From DASSTY01 sp035760645 (lineage in GTDB: Bacteria > Gemmatimonadota > Gemmatimonadetes > Gemmatimonadales > GWC2-71-9), in assembly GCA_035760645.1 (NCBI GenBank), contig DASTSO010000117.1, forward strand, positions 96,013 through 160,012: a stretch of 64,000 nt of DNA, given 5' to 3'. A program made the position numbers and the translations under genes. The notes under the pieces were generated by a model. The model worked only from the letters and a program-made list of their open reading frames with translations. It was not told the DNA's origin and searched no databases. Each line of letters begins with the position of its first letter. Position 1 is the first letter of the stretch. This document shows, piece by piece, positions 9,815 to 16,997 of this stretch.

Positions 9815-10294
9815 ATGGCTACGAGGAAGAGCGGCGCGAAGCGCGCGGCAACTGCGAAGCGGCGCGGCACGACGACGGTCGCGGTGAAGACCTCCCGCCG
9901 TCCCGCCGTCCCGCCGTCCCGCCAGACCGTTCCCGTCCAGCTCCGCTGGCTCGCCCACGCGCGCTCGGGGGACAAGGGGAACACGGCCAACGTCGGCCTC
10001 ATCGCGCTGGAGCCGGAGCTCTACGAGCTGCTGCGGCGCGAGGTGACCGTCGCGCGGGTGAAGCGGCACTTCAAGGGGATGGTGAGCGATGTCGAGCGGT
10101 TCGAGCTGCCGAATCTCCAGGCGCTCAACTTCCTCCTGCACGGCGCGCTCGACGGCGGCGGGACGATCTCGCTCAAGACCGACGCGCAGGGCAAGGTCTA
10201 CTCGACCGCGCTGCTCCGGATGACGATCCCCGTACCGCGCGCGCTCGCGCGGCGCCTGGGCGTGCCGGCCACCCCGGCCGGGCGCGGCGTCTGA
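9815..10294 (+). CDS. AtuA-like ferredoxin-fold protein
   Basis: 159 aa. From about residue 43 (LRWLAHARSGDKGNTANVG) the protein matches the small domain that accompanies AtuA, either fused or as a separate gene. The stop overlaps the next start (TGATG). The first 40 residues are Lys/Arg/Thr-rich and not part of the fold; they include a stretch encoded by four TCCCGCCG repeats (9893-9924), so this extension may be recently acquired or the true start may be later. GTG 9884 is an in-frame alternative. The present start has GAGAGG upstream (9806-9811). Probably a partner or accessory subunit of AtuA; its biochemical role is not established. Confidence 0.82.
   Translation: MATRKSGAKRAATAKRRGTTTVAVKTSRRPAVPPSRQTVPVQLRWLAHARSGDKGNTANVGLIALEPELYELLRREVTVARVKRHFKGMVSDVERFELPNLQALNFLLHGALDGGGTISLKTDAQGKVYSTALLRMTIPVPRALARRLGVPATPAGRGV
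9893..9924 (-). repeat. Four 8-bp TCCCGCCG units, G-quadruplex motif on the - strand
   Basis: Four consecutive 8-base units (last unit one mismatch) inside codons of the AtuA-like gene. On the minus strand they form four GGG runs with 5-base loops. This is the inverse complement of the 9756-9788 repeat, so the pair could either form opposed quadruplexes or fold into one long hairpin enclosing the start codon. Confidence 0.7.
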
Positions 10295-11052
10295 TGGACG
10301 CCCCCCTCCTCGTCGCCCTCGACGACGGCGTGCTCACCCTCACGCTCAACCGGCCCGAGAAGCGCAACGCGCTCGGCGTCGTCCTCATCGACGCACTGCA
10401 CGCCGCGCTCGGGCGCGCGGAGCTCGATCCCGACGTGCGCGTCGTGGCGATCCGCGGGGCGGGGAAGGACTTCTGCGCCGGCGCCGATCTGGGCGAGCTG
10501 CTCGCCTCGGCCGAGCGCACGCCGGCCGAGAACGAGCGCGACGCGCTGCACCTGGGCGGCGTGTTCACGCGCATCCGGCGGCTGCCGAAGCCGGTCGTCG
10601 CCCTCGTGCACGGGCGCGCGCTCGCGGGCGGCGCGGGGCTCGCCACCGCGTGCGACCTCGTCCTCGCGGCCGACACCGCGCAGCTCGGCTACCCCGAGAT
10701 CCAGCGCGGCTTCGTGCCCGCGATGGTGATGACCATCCTGCGCCGTCTCGCCGGCGAGCGGCTCGCGTTCGACCTCGTCGCGACCGGCCGGCTGCTCGGC
10801 GCGGAGGAGGCGCGCCAGGCGGGCCTCGTCTCGCGCGTCGTGCCCGCCGCGGAGCTCGACCGGGCCGCCACGGCGCTCCTCGCCCCGCTCGCCGCGGCCA
10901 GCGCGTCGGCGCTCGCGCTCACGAAGCAGCTCTTTTACGAGCTGGACACCGCCTCGTTCGAGGACGGCATCGCCGCCGGCGCGCGCATCAACGCACTCGC
11001 CCGCAGCACACCCGACTTTCACGCGGCGATCGCCCGCTTCCTCGAGCGCTGA
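10294..11052 (+). CDS. Enoyl-CoA hydratase/isomerase family protein
   Basis: 252 aa crotonase-fold enzyme. NRPEKRNAL near the N-terminus, the oxyanion-hole segments GKDFCAGADLGEL and HGRALAGGAGLATACDLVLA, and a Glu in the active-site stretch GYPEIQRGFVPAM all fit the family. The pathway context (carboxylase beta subunit plus AtuA) suggests hydration of a 3-methylglutaconyl-CoA-like product, as LiuC/AtuE do; this is inference. The ATG overlaps the preceding stop by one base. The start is certain because upstream in-frame sequence belongs to another gene. Confidence 0.92.
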   Translation: MDAPLLVALDDGVLTLTLNRPEKRNALGVVLIDALHAALGRAELDPDVRVVAIRGAGKDFCAGADLGELLASAERTPAENERDALHLGGVFTRIRRLPKPVVALVHGRALAGGAGLATACDLVLAADTAQLGYPEIQRGFVPAMVMTILRRLAGERLAFDLVATGRLLGAEEARQAGLVSRVVPAAELDRAATALLAPLAAASASALALTKQLFYELDTASFEDGIAAGARINALARSTPDFHAAIARFLER

Positions 11053-11054
11053 AC

Positions 11055-11276
11055 ATGGTGGAGCACCTGCGCGTCTTGCGGCTCGCCTGCTCGGTCTTCG
11101 GCTTCGCGGCGGCGGCGGCCGGTGTCGTGCTCGGGGACCGGCGCATCGTCTGGGTCGCCATCGTCCTCCTCGGCGCGGCCTTCCTGCTTCGCATCCTCAT
11201 ACGCCGCATGGCGGATTCCACCACGCCCGCCGACGAGCGCGAATCGGGCGACGACGAATCGGGAACGCCGCACTAG
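11055..11276 (+). CDS. Small two-helix membrane protein, unknown function
   Basis: 73 aa. Two hydrophobic stretches (about residues 9-26 and 32-48) separated by a short GDRR turn, then an Arg pair and an acidic, Ser/Thr-rich tail. It begins two bases after the enoyl-CoA hydratase stop, with the upstream gene supplying the only possible ribosome loading region, so it is probably the last gene of the catabolic operon. No family recognised; the call rests on tight spacing and sensible membrane topology. Confidence 0.6.
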   Translation: MVEHLRVLRLACSVFGFAAAAAGVVLGDRRIVWVAIVLLGAAFLLRILIRRMADSTTPADERESGDDESGTPH

Positions 11277-11609
11277 TAATTGGCACAACGGCGCGGATAT
11301 TGCTGAACATTCCAGCCGAGCGACGCCGGTGCCGCCGCGCCGCCCTTGATTTCTCGGCCGGCGGCGTTCAACTTTGCAGCGCTTTTTTGCAGCACTCTGT
11401 GCCGACCATGGGGCCCTGGCCCCGTTGCGTCTGAAACAAACGTCGGGCATCCGGCGTCGTTCGCCGGTCCGTGCGCGCAGTGGTGCGCTCGTCAGCGGGT
11501 GCATCGAGCAGGAGTCGCGTCGCGATCGGTGCTGAAGGTGTAGGCTGCGGTACGTGGTATCGAAGTGCTACTCTCTAGCAGGCAAACGGGGAACACAGGA
11601 GGAAGTGGT
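11277..11609. other. 333-base region without a gene, upstream of the first beta-barrel gene
   Basis: It is noticeably more AT-rich than its surroundings. It holds a direct repeat of TTGCAGC (11374 and 11387) around a T tract, a small GGGGCC/GGCCCC hairpin at 11410-11423, and the 12-mer TCTGAAACAAAC (11430-11441) seen again at 19496. An AGGAGG at 11597-11602 serves the next gene. No convincing sigma-70 -35/-10 pair and no credible ORF were found. Confidence 0.6.
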
Positions 11610-12128
11610 ATGAAGCGCATCCTGAAGGGTGTGGCGGTTCTCGCGGCTGTCGCGGCGTTCAGCGCCGCCCCGGCGCACGCGCAGGCCAAGGTCGGCGTCG
11701 CGGGCACGGGCCTCTTCTCGCTCGAGTCGGGCGGCGGGTCGCAGTTCGGCGGCATGGCGATGGTCGGCTTCGGTGGCGTGAACAGCCCGATCGGCTTCCG
11801 CGTCGACGGCACGTTCAGCAAGAAGGACGGCGTCACGGCCATCATCGGCACCGGCGACATCACCTACGCCTTCAAGACGGCCGAGTCGTCGATGTTCCAC
11901 CCGTACCTCCTCGCCGGCGGCGGCATCCAGCGCCTCAGCGGCGGCGGCGCGAGCCTGACCAAGCCGCTCGCCAAGGTCGGCGCGGGCTTCGACTACATGA
12001 TGGGCGGCGGCAAGATGGCGCTCTTCGCCGAGCCGACCTTCAACCTGGCCTTCATGGGCGAGGAGAACGGCGGCACGTCGAAGTTCCTCCAGACCAACGT
12101 CGGCGTGAAGTTCAACCTCGGCAAGTAA
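11610..12128 (+). CDS. Small outer-membrane beta-barrel protein (paralogue 1 of 3)
   Basis: 172 aa with a clear Sec signal peptide ending AAPAHA before Gln-Ala-Lys. The mature part is Gly-rich with alternating amphipathic strands and TAESSMFHPYLLAGGG, and ends in KFNLG followed by Lys, the pattern of OmpX/OmpW-type eight-stranded barrels. AGGAGG lies 7 bases before the ATG. It is followed directly by a textbook terminator. Two further barrel genes at 12318 and 13054 share its architecture. Export and outer-membrane location are predicted; ligand or function is unknown. Confidence 0.85.
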   Translation: MKRILKGVAVLAAVAAFSAAPAHAQAKVGVAGTGLFSLESGGGSQFGGMAMVGFGGVNSPIGFRVDGTFSKKDGVTAIIGTGDITYAFKTAESSMFHPYLLAGGGIQRLSGGGASLTKPLAKVGAGFDYMMGGGKMALFAEPTFNLAFMGEENGGTSKFLQTNVGVKFNLGK

Positions 12129-12151
12129 GCTTCGCCGCACGGTTGCACGAG

Positions 12152-12185
12152 CCGCCCCGCCATTCGGCGGGGCGGTTTCGTTTGT
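12152..12185 (+). terminator. Rho-independent terminator after beta-barrel gene 1
   Basis: Perfect 10-bp GC stem (12152-12161 with 12166-12175), ATTC loop, then TTTCGTTTGT. It ends transcription of the first barrel gene, so the second is probably transcribed separately. Confidence 0.9.
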
Positions 12186-12235
12186 CCCCCATGGCCGCCG
12201 ACGACGCCGATCGGGCGCTGATGTGAGCGCCGACG

Positions 12236-12266
12236 TTGCGCCTCCCATGCCTGCCCGCAGTAGACT
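12236..12266 (+). promoter_or_regulatory. Possible promoter for beta-barrel gene 2
   Basis: TTGCGC (12236-12241) and TAGACT (12261-12266) with a 19-base spacer, about 50 bases upstream of the start. Spacer and -10 are non-ideal, so this is a weak call; its support is the position just after a terminator. Confidence 0.3.
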
Positions 12267-12317
12267 GGAGGAAACCGCGAGGGCGCGGCTTCACCAGTAT
12301 CGGGAGGGAGGATGGGA

Positions 12318-12923
12318 ATGAGACGATCGGCAATGCAGGCGGCGGCACTCCTCGCTGCGCTGACCGTCTGCGCCGCGCCGGGTGCGGCGGCGCAGGCAGT
12401 CTCGCTCCTCGTCGGCGGCGGCATCGCGGCCCCGCTGAACGATGCCGGCAGGAATCTCGACGCGGGGCCCACCGTGACGCTCGGGGTGGTCGCGATTCCG
12501 ACCAGCGTCCCGCTCGGCTTCGAGCTTTCGGGCCGCTGGCAGCGCATCGCCGGCTCCACGCCCGAGGGCGGCATCGAGCAGCCGGGCCTGCAGGTGCTCG
12601 ACCTTTCCGCCAACGTCCTGTATCGCCTCAAGTGGTCGCTCCGCGCCTCGGTACGGCCGTGGGTGACCGCCGGCCTCGGCGCCTACCGGCTCGAGCCGGT
12701 CGGAAGCGGCGTGCCCGCCGGAGCCGAGGCGACGACCCGGGTCGGGCTGAACGGCGGTGCCGGCATCGCCGTCCCCGCCGGGCCGGTCGCGCTCTCGGTC
12801 GAGGGGCGATTTCACACCATTTTCACCCGCTCCGCACATACGAACCTCTTCAGCAGCACCCTCGCACTGCGGGTGCCGTTGCACCGGCCGGCCCGTCGGG
12901 AGGTCGGCTTCCGGAATCGGTGA
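12318..12923 (+). CDS. Small outer-membrane beta-barrel protein (paralogue 2 of 3)
   Basis: 201 aa. Signal peptide with Arg-Arg, a hydrophobic core and AAAQA cleavage region. The mature sequence has short Gly-rich amphipathic strands, for example VSLLVGGGIAAPLNDAG, and GTxGGxG-like turns as in its neighbours. GGGAGG ends at 12311, so ATG 12318 has proper spacing while the in-frame ATG at 12312 would touch the Shine-Dalgarno. About 130 bases separate it from the third paralogue. It is the most diverged of the three and lacks the TAESS-FHPYLL box. Function unknown. Confidence 0.8.
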   Translation: MRRSAMQAAALLAALTVCAAPGAAAQAVSLLVGGGIAAPLNDAGRNLDAGPTVTLGVVAIPTSVPLGFELSGRWQRIAGSTPEGGIEQPGLQVLDLSANVLYRLKWSLRASVRPWVTAGLGAYRLEPVGSGVPAGAEATTRVGLNGGAGIAVPAGPVALSVEGRFHTIFTRSAHTNLFSSTLALRVPLHRPARREVGFRNR

Positions 12924-13053
12924 CGCAGCGCACGGCCCGCAGGCCCCCGTCGTATTGCTTTGGGTGCGGCGGGGAGGGCCCGCCCTGGCGCCTTGGGCGC
13001 CTGGAGAGCCTCGAAGTCCACGCACGTGCGCGTGGCGGTACCGGGAGGGGAGT

Positions 13054-13653
13054 ATGCGATCCTTGATGACGTGTGTGGCGGCGCTCGCCGCATTGACGGT
13101 GGGCGCGTCCACGGCGCAGGCGCAGGCCGGCGCGCAGTTCAGTCTGAGCGGTGGTGTGGCGATCCCGACGAGCAGCGCCTTCAACGACGCGTTCAAGCTG
13201 GGGTGGAACGGCCAGCTCGGCATTGGCTTCACGCCGGCCAACCTGCCGATTGGCTTCGAGGCGACGGGCAACTTCATCCGCAACAGCACCGAAACGAGCG
13301 GGCTCGACCTCAAGAGCCAGATCATCTCGGGCACCGGCAACATCGTCTACACCTTCACGACCGCCGAGAGCAGCAAGTTCCATCCCTATCTCCTCGGCGG
13401 AGCAGGCGTCTACAACGCGAAGGCGACCGGCAACGATGCGACGGGCGGCTCGCGGACGAAGTTCGGCCTGGACGGCGGCGCCGGCTTCAACTTCGGAGTG
13501 GGGCGCATCGGCGCATTCCTCGAAGGCCGCTTCCACAACATCTTCAAGGCCATCGCGAGCACCGACGGGACCGGGGACACGAGCATCAACTTCGTCACCG
13601 TGAACCTGGGCTTCCGCTTCGGCACCGGCTCGAGCGGCACCTCCGGCATGTAA
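13054..13653 (+). CDS. Small outer-membrane beta-barrel protein (paralogue 3 of 3)
   Basis: 199 aa. Signal peptide MRSLMTCVAALAALTV with STAQA cleavage region, then strand-rich sequence with FSLSGGVAIPTS, TAESSKFHPYLLGGAG and a C-terminal strand VTVNLGFRFG. The TAESS-FHPYLL box is shared almost exactly with paralogue 1 (11610). GGGAGGGG lies just before the ATG. An outer-membrane barrel of unknown function. Tandem placement and shared motif point to local duplication followed by divergence. Confidence 0.84.
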   Translation: MRSLMTCVAALAALTVGASTAQAQAGAQFSLSGGVAIPTSSAFNDAFKLGWNGQLGIGFTPANLPIGFEATGNFIRNSTETSGLDLKSQIISGTGNIVYTFTTAESSKFHPYLLGGAGVYNAKATGNDATGGSRTKFGLDGGAGFNFGVGRIGAFLEGRFHNIFKAIASTDGTGDTSINFVTVNLGFRFGTGSSGTSGM

Positions 13654-13682
13654 GGCGCCTTCCGGCCACGGGATGGACGGCC

Positions 13683-13711
13683 AGCGGCTCCGCCTCTTCG
13701 GCGGGGCCGCT
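13683..13711 (+). terminator. Probable terminator hairpin after beta-barrel gene 3
   Basis: 12-bp stem (13683-13694 with 13700-13711, one G-T pair) around a TCTTC loop. There is no proper T tract afterwards, so termination could be weak or Rho-assisted. Confidence 0.55.
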
Positions 13712-13763
13712 CGTCGTATGGCGGGGCGGAGGGCGGCAATTTCATGCGGCTCGCGCGCGTCGG

Positions 13764-15170
13764 ATGACTGCGGATGGCCGAGTCGCCCCACCGTGTGGGA
13801 TGCCACCCGGGGATACCGAGCTCGTCACCCGCGCGGTCGCCGCCCTGCGGACGCACTTCGGCTACGACGCCTTCCGGCCGGCGCAGGAGCCCGTGGTCCG
13901 CACGGTGCTCGCCGGGCACGACACGCTCGCGGTGCTGCCCACGGGCGCGGGGAAGTCGGTCTGCTTCCAGATCCCGGCACAGGTGCTCGACGGTCTGACC
14001 CTCGTCGTCTCGCCGCTCGTGTCCCTCATGCAGGACCAGGTCGAGGCGGCCCGGCGCCGGGGGCTCGCCGCCGCCGCGCTCTACGGCACGATGGACGCCG
14101 CCGAACGTGGGCGGACGCTCGAGGCGGTGGCCGCCGGGGCCGTACGGCTCCTCTACGCGAGCCCCGAGCGCGCCGAGCGGCTCGCCGCCTGGCTCGGCGA
14201 GCACAGGGTCCCGGTCGGCCGCCTCGCCGTGGACGAGGCGCACTGCATCGCGGAATGGGGCCACGACTTCCGCCCGCACTACCGCGCGCTCGCGCGGGTG
14301 CGCCGGCTCCTGGGCGCCCCGCCGGCGGTGGCGCTCACCGGCTCGGCGACGCCCGCGGTGCGGCGCGAGATCGTCGCCGCCCTCGAGCTCGGCCGCACCC
14401 GGCGCCTCGTCGAGCACGTCGGCTCGTTCGACCGGCGCAATCTCTGGTTCGGCGCGCGCCGGGTGACGGACGAGGCCGCGCGCCGCGCCGCCCTCCTCGA
14501 GCTCCTGCCCACGCACCGCGACGGCTCGGCCATCGTCTACGTCCCGACCCGGAACCTGGCCGAGGCGGTGACGCGCTGCCTGCGCTGGAGCAGCCGGCGC
14601 GCGAGTCCCTACCACGCGGGGCTCGCGCCCGCCGAGCGGCGCGCCGTGCTCGACGCCTTCCTGCGCGGCGACGCCGGTGTCGTCGTCGCGACCTCTGCCT
14701 TCGGCATGGGCATCGACAAGCCCGACGTGCGGCTCGTCGTGCACTGGACGATGCCGCCGACGCCGGAGGCCTACTACCAGGAGGCCGGCCGTGGCGGGCG
14801 CGACGGCGGTCCCGCGCGCTGCCTCCTGCTGACCGCCCGGGGCGACGCCGAGCTGCACCGGCGCCAGCTCGACGTGACGTTCCCGCCCCGCCGGCTGCTC
14901 GAGCGGCTCTGGCGCGGGGAGCTCGATCCCGCGCGCGTGCCCGACAACGTGCGCGCCTCGGCCGAGCGGCTGCGGCAGGAGCTGCGCCCGGAGCGCGGCG
15001 CGGTGGACTGGACACCGATGCGAGTTCGGCGCCGCGCCGCGGAGGCGCGCATCCGCACGATGGAGCGTTACGCCGCCGGCCGCGGCTGCCGCCGCGCCGC
15101 GCTGGTCGGCTACTTCGGCGAACGGCTGGGGAGATGTGCCGGGTGTGATCGGTGCGACGGGAGGCGGTGA
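13764..15170 (+). CDS. recQ: RecQ-family ATP-dependent DNA helicase, core only
   Basis: 468 aa, 3'-5' DNA helicase. Motif 0 region FGYDAFRPAQEPVV, Walker A LPTGAGKSVCFQ, DEAH box VDEAHCIAEWGHDFR, motif III TGSATP and motif VI QEAGRGGRDG are present. The Zn-binding module is complete (Cys-x15-Cys-x2-Cys-x2-Cys in the last 25 residues), but the protein ends four residues later, so winged-helix and HRDC domains are absent. Full-length E. coli RecQ is about 610 aa. Start uncertain: ATG 13764 or ATG 13800, neither with a good Shine-Dalgarno. Confidence 0.92.
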   Translation: MTADGRVAPPCGMPPGDTELVTRAVAALRTHFGYDAFRPAQEPVVRTVLAGHDTLAVLPTGAGKSVCFQIPAQVLDGLTLVVSPLVSLMQDQVEAARRRGLAAAALYGTMDAAERGRTLEAVAAGAVRLLYASPERAERLAAWLGEHRVPVGRLAVDEAHCIAEWGHDFRPHYRALARVRRLLGAPPAVALTGSATPAVRREIVAALELGRTRRLVEHVGSFDRRNLWFGARRVTDEAARRAALLELLPTHRDGSAIVYVPTRNLAEAVTRCLRWSSRRASPYHAGLAPAERRAVLDAFLRGDAGVVVATSAFGMGIDKPDVRLVVHWTMPPTPEAYYQEAGRGGRDGGPARCLLLTARGDAELHRRQLDVTFPPRRLLERLWRGELDPARVPDNVRASAERLRQELRPERGAVDWTPMRVRRRAAEARIRTMERYAAGRGCRRAALVGYFGERLGRCAGCDRCDGRR

Positions 15171-15233
15171 GGCGGAATGGCCGAAGCGGCTCGGGACGGC
15201 CGCGGCAGGTTCCCGCCCTTCCGCCAAACCGCC
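15164..15233. repeat. Imperfect GGCGG-type inverted repeat
   Basis: Left arm 15164-15178 and right arm 15219-15233 are complementary at 13 of 15 positions, both built on GGCGG/CCGCC units; CCGCCAAA repeats follow on the right. It spans the end of recQ and the leader of the acyl-CoA dehydrogenase. Similar in style to the repeat pair at 9756/9893. Confidence 0.5.
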
Positions 15234-15292
15234 AAACCGCCCATGTATATTCCCGACGCACCGGATCACCACCACCCCATCCCCCCGAGCCC

Positions 15293-16510
15293 ATGGACGA
15301 CTCTCTCTACTTCTCCGAGCAGCACCATCAGGTCCGCGAGATGGTCCGCGAGTTTTCCCGCCGGGAGATCGCACCCGTCGCGCGGGAGCTCGATCGCACT
15401 TCCACCTTTCCGTGGGAGAACATCCGCCGGATGGGGGAGCTCGGGCTGCTGGGCGTGCCGTGGAGCGAGGAGCTGGGCGGGGCGGGGCTGGACGAGCTCT
15501 CGTACTACATCACCATCCACGAGATGGCGAAGGTGGACGCGAGCCACGCGCTGACGATCAGCGCGCACACCAATCTCGGCACCTCGCCGATCGTGGCCTT
15601 CGGCACCGAGGCGCAGCAGCGGAAGTATGTCCCGCTCCTCGCCTCGGGCACCGTGCTGGGCGGCTTCGGGCTCACCGAGCCGGGCGCCGGCAGCGACGCC
15701 GGCGGCACCGCCACGACGGCGGTGGACAGGGGCGACCACTACGTCCTCAACGGCACCAAGGTCTTCATCACCCACGCCGGCGTCGGCGAGATCTTCTCGG
15801 TCACGGCACGCACCACGCCGGGGCACGGCAACAAGGGGATCACGAGCTTCATCGTCACCAAGGACACCGTGGACCTCGACACGGCCCGAGAGGTCGGCGT
15901 GGGCCACGTCGCGGAGCTGCCGAAGACGCCGGGCGTGAGGGCGGGGAAGAAGGAGGACAAGATGGGCTGGCGCGCCAGCGACACGCGTGAGCTCGTCTTC
16001 GAGGACGCCATCGTGCCGAAGGAGAACGTCCTCGGCGAAGTCGGCATGGGGTTCGTCAACTTCCTGAAGACGCTCGACGCCGGCCGCATCGGCATCGCCG
16101 CCCTGTCGCTCGGCATCGCCGAAGGGGCATACGAGGAGGCGCTGGGCTACGCCGGCTCGCGCAAGCAGTTCGGCCGGGCGATCGGCAGCAACCAGGGCGT
16201 CTACTTCCAGCTCGCCGACATGGCGCTCGAGATCGAGGCGGGGAAGCACCTGCTCTATCACGCCGCGTGGCTCAAGCAGCACGGCAAGCCGTTCAAGCAG
16301 GAGGCCGCGATGGCCAAGCTCTTCTGCTCCGAGCTCGCCATGCGCACCACGACGGCCGCGGTGCAGATCTTCGGCGGCTACGGCTACACCACGGAGTACC
16401 CTGTCGAGCGCATGATGCGCGACGCCAAGGTCTGCGAGATCGGCGAGGGCACGAGCGAGATCCAGCGCATCGTCATCGCCCGCGGGATCCTCGGCGACAT
16501 CGTTCGCTGA
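15293..16510 (+). CDS. Acyl-CoA dehydrogenase
   Basis: 405 aa FAD enzyme introducing the alpha-beta double bond in acyl-CoA. N-terminal helices (MVREFSRREIAPVARELD), the flavin/substrate block GGFGLTEPGAGSDA, GKKEDKMGWRASDT, and the C-terminal block GGYGYTTEYPVERMMRDAK followed by EIGEGTSEIQRIVI. The catalytic base is the Glu in GEGTSEI, as in short/medium-chain enzymes. A loop of roughly 15 residues before GKKEDK is longer than usual. Chain preference cannot be told. No Shine-Dalgarno is visible before the ATG; TATATT at 15246-15251 could be a -10 box without a good -35. Confidence 0.93.
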   Translation: MDDSLYFSEQHHQVREMVREFSRREIAPVARELDRTSTFPWENIRRMGELGLLGVPWSEELGGAGLDELSYYITIHEMAKVDASHALTISAHTNLGTSPIVAFGTEAQQRKYVPLLASGTVLGGFGLTEPGAGSDAGGTATTAVDRGDHYVLNGTKVFITHAGVGEIFSVTARTTPGHGNKGITSFIVTKDTVDLDTAREVGVGHVAELPKTPGVRAGKKEDKMGWRASDTRELVFEDAIVPKENVLGEVGMGFVNFLKTLDAGRIGIAALSLGIAEGAYEEALGYAGSRKQFGRAIGSNQGVYFQLADMALEIEAGKHLLYHAAWLKQHGKPFKQEAAMAKLFCSELAMRTTTAAVQIFGGYGYTTEYPVERMMRDAKVCEIGEGTSEIQRIVIARGILGDIVR

Positions 16511-16550
16511 GGGCGGCCGCGGCGGCGGGGTGCGCCGCGAGCCGAGGTTG

Positions 16551-16579
16551 TTGCCCTAACTCGCGTCGGCGCATATAAT
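16551..16579 (+). promoter_or_regulatory. Sigma-70-type promoter for the RNase E/G gene
   Basis: TTGCCC (16551-16556), 17-base spacer, TATAAT (16574-16579): a consensus -10 and good spacing. Predicted transcription start near 16586, leaving a leader of about 410 bases. The -35 and adjoining spacer closely match the promoter before rplU. Confidence 0.85.
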
Positions 16580-16585
16580 TGCAGA

Positions 16586-16997
16586 ATGCAGCCGACGCAC
16601 TGGCCCCCGCTGCGCCCTCTGACCCCCGCCCGGGAGATCCTCCCGGGCGGGGTCGCGCGTCGGCTCCATCGCACGTTCCTCCGTGTGCCGGGCCTCCTGC
16701 TGGGCCTGGCGTACGCGTGGCTGCGTCGTCTCGCGATCGCCGTCACGCCCCGCGGCCTGACGCGCGCGCTTCGCCGGACCGACCACTCGAATTTCCTGGC
16801 GGCCGCTCGCATGGGCGGCCGCCCGCCGTTTCTGCCCGTCCCGCTCTTCAGTTCCATCGCTTCGCGGAGCCGCGTCCACGGGGACCCCCTCCCCGGCGGC
16901 CGGGCGCCGCATCAATCCCAGCGCGCCGCCGGCATCGGAGGGCCGTTCCGCTCGCGGAACGTCCGGCTCTCCCGGGCCGGGGCCGGAGTCCACTCCC
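16586..16997 (+). promoter_or_regulatory. Long structured 5' leader of the RNase E/G mRNA
   Basis: Between the promoter and the TTG start lie several strong hairpins: a 15-bp nearly perfect GC stem (16621-16636 with 16640-16654, one bulge), a GCGGCCGC-based hairpin around 16799-16824, and a 6-bp stem capped by a CUCG tetraloop (16945-16960). E. coli rne is autoregulated through cleavage of a leader of similar length; the same logic is possible here but is inference. An open frame from ATG 16586 exists but looks non-coding. Confidence 0.6.

Noticed and set aside
9893..9924. Four short repeats as a possible CRISPR remnant
   Set aside because: Units are 8 bases with no spacers and no cas genes nearby; nothing in the window has CRISPR architecture.
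11279..11303. TGGCAC followed by TTGCT, reminiscent of a sigma-54 promoter
   Set aside because: The spacing between the two elements is well over the fixed distance required for -24/-12 promoters.
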